64,000 bases of DNA from Gammaproteobacteria bacterium (GTDB lineage Bacteria; Pseudomonadota; Gammaproteobacteria; Berkiellales; Berkiellaceae), in assembly GCA_016191245.1 (NCBI GenBank), contig JACPOY010000009.1, forward strand, positions 62,001-126,000, given 5' to 3'. The translations under genes and the position numbers were made by a program. Under the pieces are notes generated by a model. The model did not search any database and was not told the origin of the DNA. It saw nothing but the letters and a program-made list of their open reading frames with translations. Position 1 is the stretch's first letter. Every line of letters begins with the position of its first letter. Of this stretch, positions 48,566 through 59,150 are shown one piece after another.

Positions 48566-50183
48566 TTTCGATTCCTACCCAACTTTTTATGACTTGAGCC
48601 GCTTTTTTAGGATCTTCATTAATCAATTCTTTGATTCTGATTTGATATTCACCTTCATTTAGTTTTCGCCCCTTACTATCCATGAGTATATTTGAATCTT
48701 GTAGAGATATTTGTTTCATCATTTTTTGTTTAAAACTTGAAATGCTGGTCAAATTCTTAATAATAGGACGCAAAACTACAAAGATAAGAACTAATATCAA
48801 CCCAGCAGCAAGAACTTGCTTAAGAATGGATACAATCATTGGATTATCCATCAATTTTGGCTGTGGTAAGGCTTCAATCGGTTCAACCTGTGCAAAGGGC
48901 GAATTAATAATTGTGATTCTGTCTCCACGCTCTTTATCGTAACCAACCGCATCTTTCACCAAATTTTCAATTTTAGTTATTTCTTGCTCCGTTAATGGTG
49001 TTTTTGTTGGATTACCCTTATCGTCATATGTCACTTTATCATCAACGACAACGGCAACAGACAATCGAACAAGTTTGCCAGGAACATTTACTTGATGCTT
49101 TATTTGTCTATCAATTTCAAAATTTCTTGTCGCTTGCTTATTTACACTAACACTAGATGGGTTTTCAACACCTTTAGCATTACCTTGTTGGGAAGGATTC
49201 GCTTTTTTAGCAGGAGTTGGTGCTCCTTGTGGTTGATTTGAAAGTGCTCCAGGAACACCACCAGATTGACCATCATCTGAAGACGTGCGTTCAATATCAG
49301 ATATTTTTTCGCTTCTGATTGCAGTTTTTTGTGGATTAAAATTTTCCGATGTTTCCTCCAGTGAGGTAAAATCCATCACTGCGGTTACTTCTGCTTTTAC
49401 CCTATCATAACCTACTATAGGTGCTAGTAAATCATGCACTCTTTGTGAGTAAATTTTTTCTAATTTATGAGAATAATCTAATTGTTTAGCAGCCGCAGCA
49501 ATTGTATCGTTACCAGCTGAGGAGAGCAGTTTACCATTTTGATCAATAACTGTAACATTTTGCGCCGATAAACCTTGAATACTGGAAGCAACAAGATGGG
49601 TGATGGCTGAGACTTGATCAGGTTCTAACTTATACCCACCATAAATATCAACAAAAACCGAAGCACTAGGTTCCTTTTTATCTTTTAAAAATGTGGTTTG
49701 TTTTGGAATAGCCAAGTGTACACGTGCTGACTTGATATGTTCAATTGAGGAAATTGTTCTTTCAAGTTCACCTTGCTGTGCACGAACATAACGTGCCCTT
49801 TCAAGCAGTTGACTTGCCCCAAACATAGAATCTTTATCTAGTATTTCAAAACCATTACCTGAATGACTTGGCACCCCAATACCTGCTAACTTAATTCTGG
49901 CTTCTTGAACTTTTGCGGCATCAACCAATACCACACCACTATTTTCATCTATTTTGTAAGGAATACCTGTTCTTTGTAATGCTTCAACGACATCGCCTGA
50001 ATCTCGAGCATTTAATTGAGAAAACAATGGTGCAAAATCTGGAGTTTTCGACCAAAGGGCGACATATATCCCTAAGGCAATGCTTGCAGCTAAACCCACT
50101 AACAAAATTAATTGTTTTGCTAAGGGAAGATCAAAAAATCCTTCCGCTGGGTTGCCGTTTGTTTCAAGTGTTTTTTCAGCCAT
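48549..50183 (-). CDS. fliF: Flagellar MS-ring protein FliF
   Basis: YVRAQQGELERTISSIEHIKSARVHLAIPKQTTFLKDKKEPSASVFV; MDNPMIVSILKQVLAAGLILVLIFVVLRPII. Confidence 0.98.
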   Translation of the reverse strand: MAEKTLETNGNPAEGFFDLPLAKQLILLVGLAASIALGIYVALWSKTPDFAPLFSQLNARDSGDVVEALQRTGIPYKIDENSGVVLVDAAKVQEARIKLAGIGVPSHSGNGFEILDKDSMFGASQLLERARYVRAQQGELERTISSIEHIKSARVHLAIPKQTTFLKDKKEPSASVFVDIYGGYKLEPDQVSAITHLVASSIQGLSAQNVTVIDQNGKLLSSAGNDTIAAAAKQLDYSHKLEKIYSQRVHDLLAPIVGYDRVKAEVTAVMDFTSLEETSENFNPQKTAIRSEKISDIERTSSDDGQSGGVPGALSNQPQGAPTPAKKANPSQQGNAKGVENPSSVSVNKQATRNFEIDRQIKHQVNVPGKLVRLSVAVVVDDKVTYDDKGNPTKTPLTEQEITKIENLVKDAVGYDKERGDRITIINSPFAQVEPIEALPQPKLMDNPMIVSILKQVLAAGLILVLIFVVLRPIIKNLTSISSFKQKMMKQISLQDSNILMDSKGRKLNEGEYQIRIKELINEDPKKAAQVIKSWVGIENEKGS

Positions 50184-50194
50184 TTTTTAGCCTC

Positions 50195-50524
50195 TTATAT
50201 TGGCATATTCATTATTTCTTGATATGCACTCACCAAACGATTTCTTACTTGTGACATTGCTTGCAATGACACATTCGATTTTTGCAATGCTACCATTACT
50301 TGCGTTAAATTGACTGACTCATCACCTGAATCAAATCTTACCGCTAGATCATTTGCTTCAACCTGGTATTGATTCACTTTATCAATTGCATTCTTTAACA
50401 AATTTCCAAATTCATTTTCAGTTGCATTCACTTGATTTGGGCTTATTTCATTATCCCTGGCCTTGGCTGCAAGCACCTTCATTTGTGTTAAAAGCTGATT
50501 AGTATCAATCTCGTTCATGATCAT
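50195..50524 (-). CDS. fliE: Flagellar hook-basal body protein FliE
   Basis: FGNLLKNAIDKVNQYQVEANDLAVRFDSGDESVNLTQVMVALQKSNVSLQAMSQVRNRLVSAYQEIMNMPI. Confidence 0.97.
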   Translation of the reverse strand: MIMNEIDTNQLLTQMKVLAAKARDNEISPNQVNATENEFGNLLKNAIDKVNQYQVEANDLAVRFDSGDESVNLTQVMVALQKSNVSLQAMSQVRNRLVSAYQEIMNMPI

Positions 50525-50534
50525 TCCCTTTAGT

Positions 50535-51854
50535 TTAGGAAAATATAATTCCCATTTTTTTCATCCGTGATAATTTGTATCTTAATGTTCTTGGACTAAT
50601 ACCAAGTTCATCGGCACTTGCATTACGATTGCCTGCATGCTTTTGCAACACTTTTAAAATTAAATCATTCTCTTTATCAATTAATTGATCTGCTAAATCA
50701 TTGTTATTTTCGTTGTCAGAAGATTCAAATACTTGTTCTTTTTCTTCAAATGATAAATCAGCGGCTTCAATAAGGTTATTTTTGGATAATATAATGGCTC
50801 GTTGAATGACATTTTGTAGTTCTCTAATATTGCCAGGCCATGAATAGCTTACTAGTTTCTTTTTAGCATCCATCGACAAGCTAAATTTAGGGTTGTCATG
50901 GGTATATTTTTGAATAAAATATGTTGATAATGGTATAATATCATCAAGTCGAGATCTTAATGGTGGAATATGTAAGGGAAATACATTCAATCGGAAATAT
51001 AAATCCTTTCTAAAAGTCCCTTCTGCTACTTCTTGAGCTAATTTTCGGTTTGTCGTCGCAATGATTCTAACATCAAGTTTGGTCATTTTCTTAGCCCCCA
51101 AACGTTCGACTTCTCTTTCTTGCAAGACTCTTAATAATTTCGCTTGCAAAAACAAAGGCATTTCTGAAATTTCATCCAATAAAATGGTGCCATTATTACC
51201 TTGTTCAAGCTTACCCATCGTTGATTGATAAGCTCCTGTAAATGCACCTTTTTCATATCCGAATAAAATCGATTCCAGCATATTCTCTGGAATAGCAGCA
51301 CAGTTAATTGCGACAAATGGATGCGCTTTTCTTTTAGAAGTATTATGAATATATTGTGCAAATATCTCTTTACCCGTTCCACTTTCGCCGCTAATCAGTA
51401 CTGATGCATCTGATTGAGCTACTTGGGTTGCCAAATCAACAATTTTTTTCGTTTGATTATCCTCATGAATAATATTATCTTGAGTGATACTTGAAGATTT
51501 GGTAATTGCATTCACTTTATGAATTAAATCGTTGGCATTAAACGGTTTTGTAATATAATCAACCGCGCCATTTTGAATAGCACTTACTGCATCGGCAACT
51601 TTTCCATAAGCCGTCATTAAGATCACGGCCATCTCTTGGAAATTTTTCTTTACGTTTTGCAATAACTCAATTCCATTCATTTTGCCCAAGTTTACATCTG
51701 AGACCATAATATTGAATTTCTTGATTTTAATCATCTCAAGTGCAAGTTCAGCGCTAAGAGCCGTTTCAACATTAAAACCTGCATTTTTCAATGTGATCCT
51801 CAATGCTTCTAAGAGATCTTGATCATCTTCAACAATAAGAATTCGATTATCCAA
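50535..51854 (-). CDS. flrC: Sigma-54 flagellar response regulator FlrC/FleR
   Basis: REC domain (ILIVEDDQDLLEALR..VSDVN), [22 protein letters not shown]-terminal Fis-type HTH. Confidence 0.93.
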   Translation of the reverse strand: MDNRILIVEDDQDLLEALRITLKNAGFNVETALSAELALEMIKIKKFNIMVSDVNLGKMNGIELLQNVKKNFQEMAVILMTAYGKVADAVSAIQNGAVDYITKPFNANDLIHKVNAITKSSSITQDNIIHEDNQTKKIVDLATQVAQSDASVLISGESGTGKEIFAQYIHNTSKRKAHPFVAINCAAIPENMLESILFGYEKGAFTGAYQSTMGKLEQGNNGTILLDEISEMPLFLQAKLLRVLQEREVERLGAKKMTKLDVRIIATTNRKLAQEVAEGTFRKDLYFRLNVFPLHIPPLRSRLDDIIPLSTYFIQKYTHDNPKFSLSMDAKKKLVSYSWPGNIRELQNVIQRAIILSKNNLIEAADLSFEEKEQVFESSDNENNNDLADQLIDKENDLILKVLQKHAGNRNASADELGISPRTLRYKLSRMKKMGIIFS

Positions 51855-51855
51855 G

Positions 51856-52929
51856 TCATTTATCCTTTAACATAGGTAAAATTACTGAAATTCTTGTATA
51901 TTGATTCACCACTGATTCAATCTTAATTTGCCCTTGATGAGCTTCGACAATGGATTTTGCAATTGACAATCCCAGACCTGTTCCATTATCTTTAGTCGTA
52001 AAAAAGCCTTCATTAATTTTAGCTATATTTGTCGCATTGATACCTTCACCATAATCAGTAAATTCAATAATGGTTTTCTCGTCTTTGATGGACAAGATGA
52101 TATCAATATAATTTTTGTTGCATTTACTACTTGCCTGTATCGCATTTTCAATAATATTATTAAATGCACCACATAAAGATTGTTCATTACCATAGAGCGA
52201 CATGCCATTGAAATCGTGAACTTTTACATTCACTGATACTGCTGGGTATAATTCTTGAAAACTATCACGAATTTCATGAAGTTTATGAACAATATCTATC
52301 TTTTCAAATATCTTTTCGCCACCTTTATAGACAAGCAATACATCATCAAGTTGTTGCTTAATAATGTTTAATTGCGAGAGGATCTTTTCTTGATAGAGAA
52401 AAATATCTTCTCTATTTACATTATCCAAACATAGATTATTTACGTACAATATGGCTGTTGCCAACGGAGTGCGTAGTTGATGAGCTAAAGAGGCAGATAA
52501 TTTACCAATCGAATCCAGCTTTTCTAATTGAATCTTACTTTCATTGTTTTGTTTTAGCTCTGATTCATCAATTAAAAGTACAAGCTGGCCTTTACTATGG
52601 GGCAAACTTTGGGTTTTGATTACAATATGTTTTCCAGAATGGCACAATATATAATCACCATTATCAGCTACGGCTTTAATATTCGCTTTAAGTGCATTTG
52701 TCCAGGTTTCACCTGTTGTGTGCTTGCTGAACAAATCATTCGCTATAACATTGCTATATCGAATAACCCCATATTCATCAATGACGATAACCCCGGCTGG
52801 AATAGCCTCAAGCCACTCAATGGATGACACGTGGTTCATCATGTCGTAATGGTTTATCTCTTTTTGTAAATACATTTTCTTTAAATAAGTTATTGTGTAT
52901 TGGTAACAGACTTGCAAAACCCGTACCAA
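51856..52929 (-). CDS. flrB: Flagellar sensor histidine kinase FlrB/FleS (true start probably MMNHVSS, ~52842)
   Basis: PAS-like N-terminus; SASLAHQLRTPLATAILY H-box; GTGLGLSIAKSIVEAHQG. A sigma-54 promoter match sits exactly at the annotated ORF start. Confidence 0.9.
   Translation of the reverse strand: MVRVLQVCYQYTITYLKKMYLQKEINHYDMMNHVSSIEWLEAIPAGVIVIDEYGVIRYSNVIANDLFSKHTTGETWTNALKANIKAVADNGDYILCHSGKHIVIKTQSLPHSKGQLVLLIDESELKQNNESKIQLEKLDSIGKLSASLAHQLRTPLATAILYVNNLCLDNVNREDIFLYQEKILSQLNIIKQQLDDVLLVYKGGEKIFEKIDIVHKLHEIRDSFQELYPAVSVNVKVHDFNGMSLYGNEQSLCGAFNNIIENAIQASSKCNKNYIDIILSIKDEKTIIEFTDYGEGINATNIAKINEGFFTTKDNGTGLGLSIAKSIVEAHQGQIKIESVVNQYTRISVILPMLKDK
52913..52929 (-). promoter_or_regulatory. 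Putative sigma-54 (-24/-12) promoter for flrBC and downstream fli genes
   Basis: Reverse complement TTGGTACGGGTTTTGCA versus YTGGCACGRNNNTTGCW: one mismatch; GG and GC correctly spaced. Confidence 0.8.
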
Positions 52930-52995
52930 TATAAAATATATTTAAATCAATGGGTTATTGTTGTTAATTATTTAGATGTCAAAATATTGTCAATA

Positions 52996-54018
52996 CTATT
53001 TTTCAATACTAAATTTTTTCATTTTTTCGATAAGCGTTGTTCTTCTCATCCCCAACTTTTCTGCCGCATGTGAGACGATCCCATTGGTTCTTTCCAACGC
53101 TTCTTTGATGAAGGAGTGTTCAATTTGATACAGCATTTCTCTTAAGTTAATATCTTGACTCACACTGAAGTTATTAACAAGCACTTTTTCTGACATCGCC
53201 ATATTTTTTAAAGCTACCTGCGACATATCAGTATTTTCACGAATTTGGTATTTTTCAGGCAATTGCTCAAAATCAACAGTTTCATTAGGATAGAGTACAG
53301 TTAATCTTTCTATTAGATTAGACAATTCTCGAATATTTCCATGCCATTTACATTGCAGTAATGAGTCCATCGCTTTATTGGAAATCTTGATCTCAGCATT
53401 GGTTTCTTGTTTACATTTTGCAATTAAATCATGCACAATTGCCGGAATATCTTCTAATCTGTCTCGAAGGCTTGGCATCTCTATAGGAAATACATTTAAG
53501 CGATAAAATAAATCTTCTCGAAATCCACCCTTCTTAATTTCTTCTTCAAGCTCTCTATGCGTTGCAGCAATTATTCTAACATCAACTTTGATAGATTTAT
53601 TACTACCTACTCTTTCAAATACTTTTTCTTGAATAACGCGCAGAATTTTAACTTGCATCGACAAAGGCATATCACCAATTTCATCTAAAAATATAGTGCC
53701 ACCTTGTGCTAATTCAAAACGTCCCATTCTAGAAGTGATTGCCCCAGTGAAAGCGCCCTTTTCATGACCAAATAATTCACTTTCAAGAAGATCTGTTGGA
53801 ATAGCGCCACAATTGACAGGAACAAATGGTTTATTTTTTCGACTGGAAAGGCTATGAATTAATCGACCAGCAATTTCTTTACCTGTACCAGATTCACCAG
53901 TGATCAACACATTCACATCGGTGGGTGATACCTGTTGAATGACTTTTTTCAACTGTTGTATTTTAGAACTATTACCACTAATTTCAACAGTAGCAATAGA
54001 GCCGGTTCCTTCAAGCAT
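52996..54018 (-). CDS. flrA: Sigma-54 dependent flagellar master regulator FlrA/FleQ-like, lacking N-terminal domain
   Basis: Starts at [77 protein letters not shown]. Confidence 0.88.
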   Translation of the reverse strand: MLEGTGSIATVEISGNSSKIQQLKKVIQQVSPTDVNVLITGESGTGKEIAGRLIHSLSSRKNKPFVPVNCGAIPTDLLESELFGHEKGAFTGAITSRMGRFELAQGGTIFLDEIGDMPLSMQVKILRVIQEKVFERVGSNKSIKVDVRIIAATHRELEEEIKKGGFREDLFYRLNVFPIEMPSLRDRLEDIPAIVHDLIAKCKQETNAEIKISNKAMDSLLQCKWHGNIRELSNLIERLTVLYPNETVDFEQLPEKYQIRENTDMSQVALKNMAMSEKVLVNNFSVSQDINLREMLYQIEHSFIKEALERTNGIVSHAAEKLGMRRTTLIEKMKKFSIEK

Positions 54019-54109
54019 GGTAATTCGATATCCCTATTATTGTTTTCTTTCCATGACCTACTACCAAACGCAGTACAGATAAAGGCTAGATTTCAAAACA
54101 CTTAGTTAA

Positions 54110-54139
54110 GTAATAGTTCTTGTCATTGGGCTATGTCAA
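54110..54139 (-). promoter_or_regulatory. Putative sigma-70 promoter upstream of flrA
   Basis: Reverse complement TTGACA-N18-TATTAC. Confidence 0.4.
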
Positions 54140-54201
54140 ATTTTTGTCAACAGGCTGGTACTGTTCTTTTAAGAAGGAGTGAAAGTTATGGCTGAGCTTA
54201 T

Positions 54202-54483
54202 TCAGATGTTATTTTGGTAAATTTGGTTTGCATTTTGATGTTTTCTGACATCTCTAATTTTGCTTGCAAGTAAATTGTTTTTAAGTTCGGTTTCCTTTAT
54301 CAAAGTATTTACTTCGTTTAGCACTTTCAAAATCAGTTCCTTTTTACAATCATGAGATTTAAAATACTCACTGATGGCATAAATATTTTCCATTGAGTTA
54401 ACGAAACTTTCATAATCATCATTATTGATTAACAATCTTGCAGATTGAAGTTGTTGCAAAATATCTTCAATTTCTTTACTCAT
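54202..54483 (-). CDS. Small protein downstream of fliS, FliT-like by position
   Basis: 93-aa helical protein immediately after fliS. Confidence 0.5.
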   Translation of the reverse strand: MSKEIEDILQQLQSARLLINNDDYESFVNSMENIYAISEYFKSHDCKKELILKVLNEVNTLIKETELKNNLLASKIRDVRKHQNANQIYQNNI

Positions 54484-54485
54484 TA

Positions 54486-54893
54486 TTATTCACCGCCTTC
54501 ATTTTTTTGTAAGTTTGAAGGCACTTTATCCCACCCTTCTTTAATTGTGATTAACACTTTCATCACTTCATCTATCTTATGAACATCATTTTGCAAATTT
54601 GCTTCCAATAATGTGTTTAACATATAAGCATAGAGATTATATAAATTTTCGGCTATCTCGCCGCCTTGCTCTTTATCTAAGCTTGTTTGCAAAGCTTCAA
54701 TAATCGATAATGCTAAACTTATATTAACTCCTTTATCATGAACATTATTTCTTTCCATAAAACCTTTAGCTAGTGCCATTTTTTCAAGCGCATTTTCCAT
54801 CAATATCTGAATAAGTCGATGTGGATCAGCGTCAACCACACTGGTTTGTGCGGATACACTTTTATAGCGTTTGGCTGCATTATTGGGGTTCAT
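54486..54893 (-). CDS. fliS: Flagellin chaperone FliS
   Basis: DPHRLIQILMENALEKMALAKGFMER..NISLALSIIEALQTSLDKEQGGEIAENLYNLYAYM. Confidence 0.96.
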   Translation of the reverse strand: MNPNNAAKRYKSVSAQTSVVDADPHRLIQILMENALEKMALAKGFMERNNVHDKGVNISLALSIIEALQTSLDKEQGGEIAENLYNLYAYMLNTLLEANLQNDVHKIDEVMKVLITIKEGWDKVPSNLQKNEGGE

Positions 54894-54910
54894 TGGAATT
54901 CCTTGTACAA

Positions 54911-56320
54911 TTATTTTCTAAACATCATGGGTTGTGGTAAATTTTCCAACTGTGTTTCAAGATATTCACTTAATGATCGTAATCTTGCAACAATCGAATC
55001 CATTGCAATAAATTGTGTAATCAATCTTTTTTCTAAACTCTTCAGGTGACGCTCAAGATTAATCCGCTGCTCAGTAATAACCTCTATGCTTTTACTCAAA
55101 CCATCTGTTCTGGTTTGCAAAATACCATTTACTTCAACGTAATTTTCTAAAAATGATTCCATATTATTCACTACGCCAGTAGTGTGATCCATAAATAATT
55201 GCCCAACAGCATCAAAGTTTGTATTCAACGCTTCTGTGAGTTGTGAATCATCAATAATGAGATTACCTGTATATTGATCTGAGGTAATACCTATTTGAGA
55301 TAACGTAGTAAAACCAGCTGGTTGCGAAGTAACTATCTCTGTAATAATTCTTCGCATTTGAAACTCAATCCCCCTTAACGTGGAATCACCAATTAAAATA
55401 CCTGTCGTACTCTTGGCATTTTTATTTTGTTCATACTGAGTCAATTTTTTTACTGACTCAAAAACATTGTTATAACTATCGACAAATTCCTTGATAGCTA
55501 ATTTTGCCCTATCCACATCTACATTAATCGACAATGTAATAGGAGAGTTTTCATTGGTTGCAACAAGCTCAATCTCTACGCCATTGATTGCGTTTTTTAT
55601 CACATTGTAATCACTGGTAACGGATACGCCTTCAATTTTAACAAGAGCATCTCTTGGCGATTGTAATAAGGTTAAATTATTTGAAGCTAATCGGGATAAA
55701 CCACTTGCATCAGTATTATTGCTATCACCATCATTTGTTACCGATACTGTAAAGGCATTATTTGTTCCGGTAAGTGAAGAAAACACGATACTTGTTCCAG
55801 CATCAGAGGTAATGAGGCTTGAAGAAATACCCGTACTCCCTGATGCCGCATTAATAGTATTACTGATCCCTTGCAATGTTTGATTAGCCGTTGTGATATC
55901 AAATGAATACTGTGCCAATCCAATGGTAAATGTTAATGTGCCAGTACCTACCGTCGAATAAGTTTGAGCGAAATTAGCTGAACCAGATTTTTGAGAAAGT
56001 GCTAATTGTATCACTTCGATTGAATAATTACCTGGCGTTGCTTGTGCAGTAGCCGTAGCACTTATTATTTCAACGTTATTCAAATTGGGAGCGGTCGCTT
56101 GTCGCATTTCAAACTGATTGACACTTTCAAGCTGTGTCAATTTATCAGCAAATTCAGACATTGCACTTTTTAAAGTGCCATAAGCCGTAATTTTAGCAAG
56201 GCAGGATGCTTCATCAGAATCAAACTTCTTGATTTTTTCTTTACTTTCAGATTCTATAAGCTTATCGACCAATTCTTTGACATCAATTCCTGAGCCGATA
56301 CCGCTGGATGTAATATTCAT
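54911..56320 (-). CDS. fliD: Filament cap protein FliD
   Basis: ITSSGIGSGIDVKELVDKLIESES; LAIKEFVDSYNNVFESVKKLTQY; C-terminal coiled coil. Confidence 0.96.
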   Translation of the reverse strand: MNITSSGIGSGIDVKELVDKLIESESKEKIKKFDSDEASCLAKITAYGTLKSAMSEFADKLTQLESVNQFEMRQATAPNLNNVEIISATATAQATPGNYSIEVIQLALSQKSGSANFAQTYSTVGTGTLTFTIGLAQYSFDITTANQTLQGISNTINAASGSTGISSSLITSDAGTSIVFSSLTGTNNAFTVSVTNDGDSNNTDASGLSRLASNNLTLLQSPRDALVKIEGVSVTSDYNVIKNAINGVEIELVATNENSPITLSINVDVDRAKLAIKEFVDSYNNVFESVKKLTQYEQNKNAKSTTGILIGDSTLRGIEFQMRRIITEIVTSQPAGFTTLSQIGITSDQYTGNLIIDDSQLTEALNTNFDAVGQLFMDHTTGVVNNMESFLENYVEVNGILQTRTDGLSKSIEVITEQRINLERHLKSLEKRLITQFIAMDSIVARLRSLSEYLETQLENLPQPMMFRK

Positions 56321-56349
56321 TATTCCCTCTGAACCTTTAAGCTATCCTT

Positions 56350-56724
56350 TTATACATCTCTTTCTATTAAAGCTAACTTTTGATTACGCAAATTTTGAGC
56401 CAATTTAATTAACTCAGCTATTGTTATATCTTTTATCAGCTCATGAGTTTGTGAATTAATGATACAAATTTTCTTGTTTTCATTTCTATTATTCATTAAA
56501 ACCAGCAAATTCTGCTGCAAACCACACAACAAGGCATTTACTTCATTTACTACTTTTAGAAGAGTCTCTTCATCAATATCTTGAAAAAGCGGTTCATTTT
56601 TTTGCTCATTTTTATCTTGATGAGGCAAATCTTGATATTTAGCGGCTAAAGATTTCCTATAAATATCATCAGAAGCAACTGTACTCATTGGAAATGATGG
56701 TGGTACAACTTTACCCATAATCAT
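56350..56724 (-). CDS. flaG: FlaG-family protein
   Basis: VNEVNALLCGLQQNLLVLM..KKICIINSQTHELIKDITIAELIKLAQNL; between fliC and fliD. Confidence 0.75.
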   Translation of the reverse strand: MIMGKVVPPSFPMSTVASDDIYRKSLAAKYQDLPHQDKNEQKNEPLFQDIDEETLLKVVNEVNALLCGLQQNLLVLMNNRNENKKICIINSQTHELIKDITIAELIKLAQNLRNQKLALIERDV

Positions 56725-56737
56725 TATCCTTATAATG

Positions 56738-56771
56738 AAAAAACAGAAGCACTCAAATGAGTACTTCTGTT
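56738..56771 (-). terminator. Rho-independent terminator of fliC
   Basis: Minus strand: AACAGAAGTACTCATTTGAGTGCTTCTGTTTTTT; long stem followed by T6, just after the fliC stop. Confidence 0.88.
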
Positions 56772-56788
56772 CTTAACAATCAAACTAC

Positions 56789-59050
56789 TTATTTCAACAG
56801 TGCTAGCACGTTTTGTGGTAATTGATTAGCTTGCGCTAAAATTGCCATACCTGCTTGTTGCAGGATTTGTGCTTTGGTGAGATTTGATGTTTCAGCAGCA
56901 AAGTCCGCATCTAAAATACGTGAACGTGCAGCTGAAAGGTTCTCAACGTTATTTGCAATGTTAGAAATTGTACTGCTAAAACGGTTTTGAACCGCACCGA
57001 GCTGAGCGCGAACAGTATTGACCTGTGTTAACGCACCGTCAATAATTGAAATGGCCTCGTTTGCACCCGCTTGCGTACTAACGTCAATAGAGCTAACGTT
57101 GCTCAATGTTGAAGCATTTGCAGAGTTTGCAGCGCCACTGAACAATGAAGTTCCAGTTGAAGCTGAACCTGAAATACTTGAAGTTACGTTAAATGTTGAT
57201 GATGAACTAAATACAATTTCACCACCGACAACTGTGGTATTAAAGTTCCCTCTTTCACCACCAGCATAGAGAGTAACTGATGTGCCTGAGTTATGGGCAG
57301 CATTACCTGTTACGCTAATTGATTGCTCAACAGGAGTAGCCTGAGCACTACCAGTGCCTGACACAGGTGTTATCGCAGGAGCAGCATAGCTAACAGCAGC
57401 ACTATGACTGAAATTTTGGATAACAACATCTTTACCTGTTGCATGGGTTAACACGATTTCTGCGTTACTTGAACCCAACGCAGCAGTAATACTTGTTGTA
57501 CCAGCTACGTTATTAATTGCATTTACTAATGCACTTAAATCGCCAGTTGTCACTGTTGCAGAAACAGCAGCACCCGTTGAAACGTTATCACCATAGAGCG
57601 TCATACCGACGGTACCATTGGCTGACAAGCCAGAGAGCGTCACGGTAGTAGAAGCTGTTGCATTAACGCCTGTAGAGCCAGATACTGCATTGATAGCTTG
57701 AGCAATACTATCTGCAGCTTGACCTGCTGAAATCGAAACAGTGTCAGAACCTGCACTACCAACAATGGTCAATGTTTGAGCGCCAATATTGTTGGCAAGA
57801 ACATCTGCAGTCACTGTGTTACTGTTTACTAAGTCTCTGATGTTACCTGTACCAACCGCAGTCGTTGTCGCAGCAACAGCTGGGATAATCGTCGCGTTAC
57901 TACCTATAATGCTGTAACCTTCGCTCATACCGATATCAACACGACCACCAAAGGTTGTTGATTGAGCAGCAACTAAGGTTGTCGCAGCGCCGCCTCGTAA
58001 ACCAACCATATCGAATACACCGGTACCCGCAGTATTAGCAAATACCATATCTCTACCATCAAGAGCTGTAATGGTAACCGCAGTACCTGTACTGACAGCA
58101 TAAATACCAGCTGCTTGGAAACCAGCATTAGCATTAATGGTGGTAGCAATAGTATCAACCGTTGCTGCAGCACCAGCGGCAATTGCGGTACCATTTAACG
58201 TAATATTGGTTGCACCGTTTAATGCAGCCAAGTTATTAACTGTTACTTGGTTAAAGCCACGCGCTTTTACGCCGGTTAAGGCAGATAAGTTAGTAGCAAT
58301 TGTGGTAGCAGAATCATTGGCAGCAACGACTACAGTTTGTGTATTGGTTGCACCAGTTGAGGTAATGTTAGTTACGCTCAATGTAGTGCCTGTGTAACCG
58401 TTAGTTGCAGCGTTAACTTGCCCTACAGCAATTTCAGTACCCAAAGCCGCACCACCTGCACCACCTACTGCACCAATATATAATTGGTTACGAGTAGCAC
58501 CTTCTAAGCCATTTGCGTTGTTTGTCGCAACAAGATTACTACCAAGGGCTGTTGCTCTGGTATCTTGAATACTCACAGAAATGGTTTGGTTTGCCATTGA
58601 ACCTACTTGGAACAATGCGTTTTGCAATTCACCATCCAAAATGCTTAATCCGTTAAATGTGGTGGTGTTAGCAATGCGAGTTAATTCTTGTTTTAGTTGG
58701 TTTACTTCATCCTGAATCGCCGCACGGTCAGATGCCGAGTTTGTTCCGTTTGCAGACTGAATGGATAGTTCACGAACACGTTGTAAAATGTTAGTGGTTT
58801 CTTGCAACGCACCTTCAGCAACCTGAGCAAGAGAAATAGCGTCATTTGCGTTTCTGGATGCTTGGGTTAAGCCTTGAATTTGCGAAGTGAATCGCGTACT
58901 AATGGCCAAGCCGGCAGCATCATCCTTTGCGCTGTTAATACGTAAACCTGAAGAAAGTCTTTGCAAGGATGTAGCAAGTGCTTCACTAGATTTATCTAAA
59001 TTTTTCTGAGCATTTATTGATGAGATATTAGTGTTAACGACTTGTGCCAT
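56789..59050 (-). CDS. fliC: Flagellin FliC (753 aa, large central variable domain)
   Basis: [52 protein letters not shown]-terminal [46 protein letters not shown]. Confidence 0.98.
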   Translation of the reverse strand: MAQVVNTNISSINAQKNLDKSSEALATSLQRLSSGLRINSAKDDAAGLAISTRFTSQIQGLTQASRNANDAISLAQVAEGALQETTNILQRVRELSIQSANGTNSASDRAAIQDEVNQLKQELTRIANTTTFNGLSILDGELQNALFQVGSMANQTISVSIQDTRATALGSNLVATNNANGLEGATRNQLYIGAVGGAGGAALGTEIAVGQVNAATNGYTGTTLSVTNITSTGATNTQTVVVAANDSATTIATNLSALTGVKARGFNQVTVNNLAALNGATNITLNGTAIAAGAAATVDTIATTINANAGFQAAGIYAVSTGTAVTITALDGRDMVFANTAGTGVFDMVGLRGGAATTLVAAQSTTFGGRVDIGMSEGYSIIGSNATIIPAVAATTTAVGTGNIRDLVNSNTVTADVLANNIGAQTLTIVGSAGSDTVSISAGQAADSIAQAINAVSGSTGVNATASTTVTLSGLSANGTVGMTLYGDNVSTGAAVSATVTTGDLSALVNAINNVAGTTSITAALGSSNAEIVLTHATGKDVVIQNFSHSAAVSYAAPAITPVSGTGSAQATPVEQSISVTGNAAHNSGTSVTLYAGGERGNFNTTVVGGEIVFSSSSTFNVTSSISGSASTGTSLFSGAANSANASTLSNVSSIDVSTQAGANEAISIIDGALTQVNTVRAQLGAVQNRFSSTISNIANNVENLSAARSRILDADFAAETSNLTKAQILQQAGMAILAQANQLPQNVLALLK

Positions 59051-59123
59051 AAATTTCTCCTATTACTTAATTATTAGCGGATATACATCATATTAATAGT
59101 TGTATTTACCGCTCCCAGGATTA

Positions 59124-59150
59124 ATATCGACTAACAAGGTGTTAAGTTTA
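59124..59150 (-). promoter_or_regulatory. Sigma-28 (FliA) promoter of fliC
   Basis: Reverse complement TAAA-CTTAACACCTTGTTA-GTCGATAT; matches TAAA-N15-GCCGATAA with correct spacing. Confidence 0.88.

Noticed and set aside
54181-54222. Tiny + strand ORF MAELIQMLFW after AAGAAGGAGTG
   Set aside because: Only ~10 codons; despite a good Shine-Dalgarno-like sequence it cannot be supported without expression data.
57018-58397. + strand ORFs antisense to fliC
   Set aside because: Products of the repetitive Ala/Thr-rich flagellin sequence; no independent evidence.
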